Assembly (NCBI GenBank): GCA_031275255.1
Contig: JAISPA010000279.1
Location: 1 to 7,577, forward strand
Direction: 5' to 3'
Source of the DNA: Acidaminococcales bacterium
GTDB taxonomy: Bacteria > Bacillota > Negativicutes > Acidaminococcales > JAISLQ01
DNA length: 7,577 bases
Part shown: positions 5,262-7,577 of the stretch, piece by piece
Numbering within the stretch: position 1 is the stretch's first letter
How the letters are laid out: each line of letters opens with the position of its first letter
Position numbers and translations under genes: made by a program
Notes under the pieces: generated by a model
Told to the model about the DNA's origin: nothing
Database searches by the model: none
The model's input: only the letters and a program-made list of their open reading frames with translations

Positions 5262-6368
5262 ATGTTTGATAACAGATTATTGCGCAATCTGGATTTTATC
5301 CTCATTATCGCGGTAGTATTGCTTAATGTAATAAGCATAGTCATGATTACCAGCGCGACGCATGTGAACAGCCTGAGCATCGGCGCTAATGAGTATGTGC
5401 AAAAACAGGCCTTATTTTTTTTGCTGAACCTCGTACTGGCGTTTTTCTTTTTGCGTTTTGACTACGGGCAGCGTGAACATCTGGGCGCGCCTTTGTACAT
5501 ATTCAATATTTTCATGTTGCTGGCGGTCATGTTCGCCGGACATTCCGCGCTCGGGGCCCAGCGTTGGCTGCAAATCGGCCCGCTTAGCGTGCAGCCGAGC
5601 GAATTCGCCAAAATAATCACGATTATCGGTCTGGCCAACATCCTTAACCGCTGCAAAGAAAATTTGAACGGGGTGTGGGACGCGGCGCCGGTGCTCGGCT
5701 ATGTTTTCCTGCCTTTTCTGCTTGTCCTTAAACAGCCGGATCTTGGCACTTCGCTGGTATTTCTTTTCATTACCGCGGTAATGCTTTATATAGCCGGCAT
5801 GCCGGCGCGGTTTTACGGCTACCTTACCGGCATCATGCTGGCGCTGACGCCGGTTTTCTGGCATCTGCTCAAAGATTACCAGAAACAGCGCATACTTGTT
5901 TTTCTCAACCCGGAAAGAGATCCTTACAATTCAGGCTATCACGTCATACAGTCCAAGATCGCCATCGGTTCCGGCATGCTTACAGGCAAGGGACTGTTCG
6001 CCGGTACGCAGAGCCAGCTGAGTTTTCTGCCGGAGAACCATACGGATTTCATCTTCGCGGTGATCGGCGAAGAACTCGGCTTTGTCGGCGTGATGGTTGT
6101 ACTCATCCTTTACGGCGTGATCTTTTATCGGGGGATAAAGATCGCCATGGAAGCCAAAGACGACTTCGGGGCGCTTTTGGCCATAGGGATTGTGAGCATG
6201 CTGGCTTTCCACATAGTGGTAAATATCGGGATGACGGTGGGAATCATGCCGGTAACCGGCATTCCGCTGCCTTTCATGAGTTACGGCGTCAGTTCGCTCA
6301 CGGCCAATATGCTGTGTGTGAGCATATTGCTCAATATAAACATGCGCCGCAAAATATTGTTTTTCTGA
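5262..6368 (+). CDS. rodA: RodA, SEDS-family peptidoglycan glycosyltransferase
   Basis: This 368-residue polytopic protein has about ten membrane segments, the usual size of RodA. SEDS motifs in order are: G-A-Q-R-W-L at 98-103 followed by P-S-E-F-A-K at 112-117; K-Q-P-D-L-G-T-S at 157-164; the extracellular loop with RILVFLNPERDP (210-221); L-P-E-N-H-T-D262-F-I-F-A, whose aspartate corresponds to the catalytic residue of RodA; then E-E-L-G-F-V-G; and G-I-P-L-P-F-M-S-Y-G-V-S-S at 333-345. RodA polymerises lipid II into glycan strands, with PBP2 cross-linking them. It starts six bases after minE. No clear Shine-Dalgarno site precedes the ATG, so translation probably depends on ribosomes leaving minE. 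FtsW is the alternative SEDS member, but the length, the motif wording and the mre/PBP2 context favour RodA. Confidence 0.94.
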   Translation: MFDNRLLRNLDFILIIAVVLLNVISIVMITSATHVNSLSIGANEYVQKQALFFLLNLVLAFFFLRFDYGQREHLGAPLYIFNIFMLLAVMFAGHSALGAQRWLQIGPLSVQPSEFAKIITIIGLANILNRCKENLNGVWDAAPVLGYVFLPFLLVLKQPDLGTSLVFLFITAVMLYIAGMPARFYGYLTGIMLALTPVFWHLLKDYQKQRILVFLNPERDPYNSGYHVIQSKIAIGSGMLTGKGLFAGTQSQLSFLPENHTDFIFAVIGEELGFVGVMVVLILYGVIFYRGIKIAMEAKDDFGALLAIGIVSMLAFHIVVNIGMTVGIMPVTGIPLPFMSYGVSSLTANMLCVSILLNINMRRKILFF

Positions 6369-6387
6369 CTTCATTTTTGGAGGCTCA

Positions 6388-7577
6388 ATGATTGATAACG
6401 AAGACCTTTTGGCGCGGGTGGAAAAGCCGGGGCGTTATGCGGGCGGCGAACTCAACGCGATCATAAAAGACCAGGCCGGGGTAAAAGTGTCTTTCGCCTT
6501 GGCGTTTCCTGACGTTTATGAAGTAGGGATGAGTTATACCGGTTTTAAAATACTTTATAACATCTTAAACGGCCTGCCTTTTGTACAGGCGGAACGCGTT
6601 TACGCGCCCTGGGTGGATATGGAGAAGCTGCTGCGCGCTAAAGGCCGGCGGCTGGCCGCGCTGGAAACCGGGCGGGAACTTTCGGAGTTTGATCTGGTGG
6701 GCTTTACCCTCCAATACGAACTTACCTACAGCAACATCGTCAACATGCTTGATTTGGGCAAAGTTGCGGTCATGGCCACGGCGCGCGGCGAAAAAGAGCC
6801 TTTTGTGGCAGGCGGGGGGCCGTGCGTCTTTAACCCCGAACCGCTGGCGGATTTTTTTGACTTTTTTATCATCGGCGACGGCGAGGAATTGATCGCCGAA
6901 ACCGCCGCCGCCTGCCGCGACTGGAAAGAAGCCGGCCGGCCGGGCGGGCGGCGGGGATTTCTGGAGACCCTGGCCCGTCTGCCCGGCATATATGTCCCCG
7001 GCTTTTATCAGGCCGAATACACGGACGGCGGGCGGTTCAAGCAACTGACCGCGCTTAATCAGGCCGCGCCGCCCCATATAAACAAACGCGCCGTGGCCAG
7101 CCTTGATGCGGCTGACTATCCCACGGCGCCGGTAGTGCCTTTCAACGAAATTATCCACGACCGCATAGTGTTGGAAGTCTTTCGCGGCTGCACGCGCGGC
7201 TGCCGCTTCTGTCATGCCGGCATGGTTTACCGTCCTTTGCGCGAGCGCAGCGTGGCCGTATTGAAACAACTGGCGCGCCGTCTGGTTGACAGCACCGGCT
7301 ACAATGAAATCTCGCTGATTTCGCTGAGTACGGCCGATTATTCCTGCCTGGCGCCGTTACTGGCTGATTTGACGCGTGATTTCGCGCACGAAAGAGTAAG
7401 CGTCTCCCTTCCTTCCCTGCGGCTCGACAGTTTTTCCGTCGAAGTGGCTCAAAAAGTAAGCGGCATACGCAAAAGCGGGCTGACCTTCGCGCCGGAGGCC
7501 GGGACGCAGCGCCTGCGCGACGTCATAAACAAAGGAGTAAGCGAGGAAAACGTGCTTGCCGCGACATCCGCCGCCTT
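6388..7577 (+). CDS. YgiQ-like radical SAM protein (B12-binding type), 5' part
   Basis: The frame is open through the window end, giving 396 residues plus two bases. The ATG follows GGAGG (6379-6383) by four bases. Residues ~14-125 match the N-terminal part of an uncharacterised family described as TIGR03960: R-Y-A-G-G-E-L-N, F-A-L-A-F-P-D-V-Y-E-V-G-M-S, A-P-W-V-D-M, D-L-V-G-F-T-L-Q-Y-E-L-T-Y. A-G-G-G-P-C-x-x-N-P-E-P at 141-152 and I-G-D-G-E-E at 162-167 resemble a B12-binding-like fold. The radical SAM cluster motif is C268-x3-C272-x2-C275 within RGCTRGCRFCHAG, followed by F-A-P-E-A-G-T-Q-R-L-R at 367-377. The substrate is unknown. In many Firmicutes this gene follows rodA and precedes or is fused to a DUF2344 domain, then rng and ribosomal protein genes (family knowledge). 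Completion of the gene lies outside the window. Confidence 0.9.
   Translation, partial: MIDNEDLLARVEKPGRYAGGELNAIIKDQAGVKVSFALAFPDVYEVGMSYTGFKILYNILNGLPFVQAERVYAPWVDMEKLLRAKGRRLAALETGRELSEFDLVGFTLQYELTYSNIVNMLDLGKVAVMATARGEKEPFVAGGGPCVFNPEPLADFFDFFIIGDGEELIAETAAACRDWKEAGRPGGRRGFLETLARLPGIYVPGFYQAEYTDGGRFKQLTALNQAAPPHINKRAVASLDAADYPTAPVVPFNEIIHDRIVLEVFRGCTRGCRFCHAGMVYRPLRERSVAVLKQLARRLVDSTGYNEISLISLSTADYSCLAPLLADLTRDFAHERVSVSLPSLRLDSFSVEVAQKVSGIRKSGLTFAPEAGTQRLRDVINKGVSEENVLAATSAA

Noticed and set aside
6565..7269. 234-codon minus-strand open frame opposite the radical SAM gene
   Set aside because: The plus strand has unmistakable radical SAM motifs over the same bases. The minus product is low-complexity and Gly/Arg/Ala-rich with no family pattern.

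Overview
The window is one plus-strand run of cell-shape and division-site genes: mreC (3' end only), mreD, mrdA (PBP2), minC, minD, minE and rodA, then the 5' part of a B12-type/YgiQ-like radical SAM gene cut by the window edge. All real genes are on the plus strand. The long minus-strand open frames are shadows of GC-rich third codon positions.

Organism. mreBCD followed by min genes, then rodA and this radical SAM family, is a Firmicutes-type order. A true minE in the same cluster occurs in some Firmicutes, including clostridia such as C. difficile and the diderm Negativicutes, but not in Bacillus. Moderately high GC, heavy use of GCC/GGC/CGC codons, and purine-rich AGGAGG-type Shine-Dalgarno sites fit a Negativicutes or related anaerobic Firmicute. 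This is inference from gene order and composition, not a sequence match.

Layout. 1-113 is the MreC tail, overlapping mreD (110-598) by GTGA. mrdA follows 13 nt later (612-2420). A 195-nt non-coding stretch (2421-2615) comes next, GC-rich and able to fold in its core, AT-rich at its edges, and it ends in a possible weak terminator or attenuator before minC (2616-3980). A 147-nt spacer precedes minD (4128-4922). minE (4941-5255), rodA (5262-6368) and the radical SAM gene (6388 to the edge) then follow with gaps of 6-19 nt.

How the genes work together. MreC and MreD are membrane scaffolds of the elongasome. PBP2 (transpeptidase) and RodA (SEDS glycosyltransferase) are the cognate pair that builds lateral-wall peptidoglycan. 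MinC inhibits FtsZ, MinD recruits MinC to the membrane, and MinE drives MinD off it, so the cluster links elongation to placement of the division site. The radical SAM gene is a usual downstream neighbour, not an obvious part of that machinery.

The most unusual points are: a MinC about twice normal length with a ~240-residue acidic, low-complexity linker; a strong internal Shine-Dalgarno site with in-frame ATGs in that linker that could yield a separate MinD-binding C-terminal MinC; the structured leader before minC; and an out-of-frame ATG competing with the GTG start of minE. I see no convincing new mobile, defence or CRISPR system.
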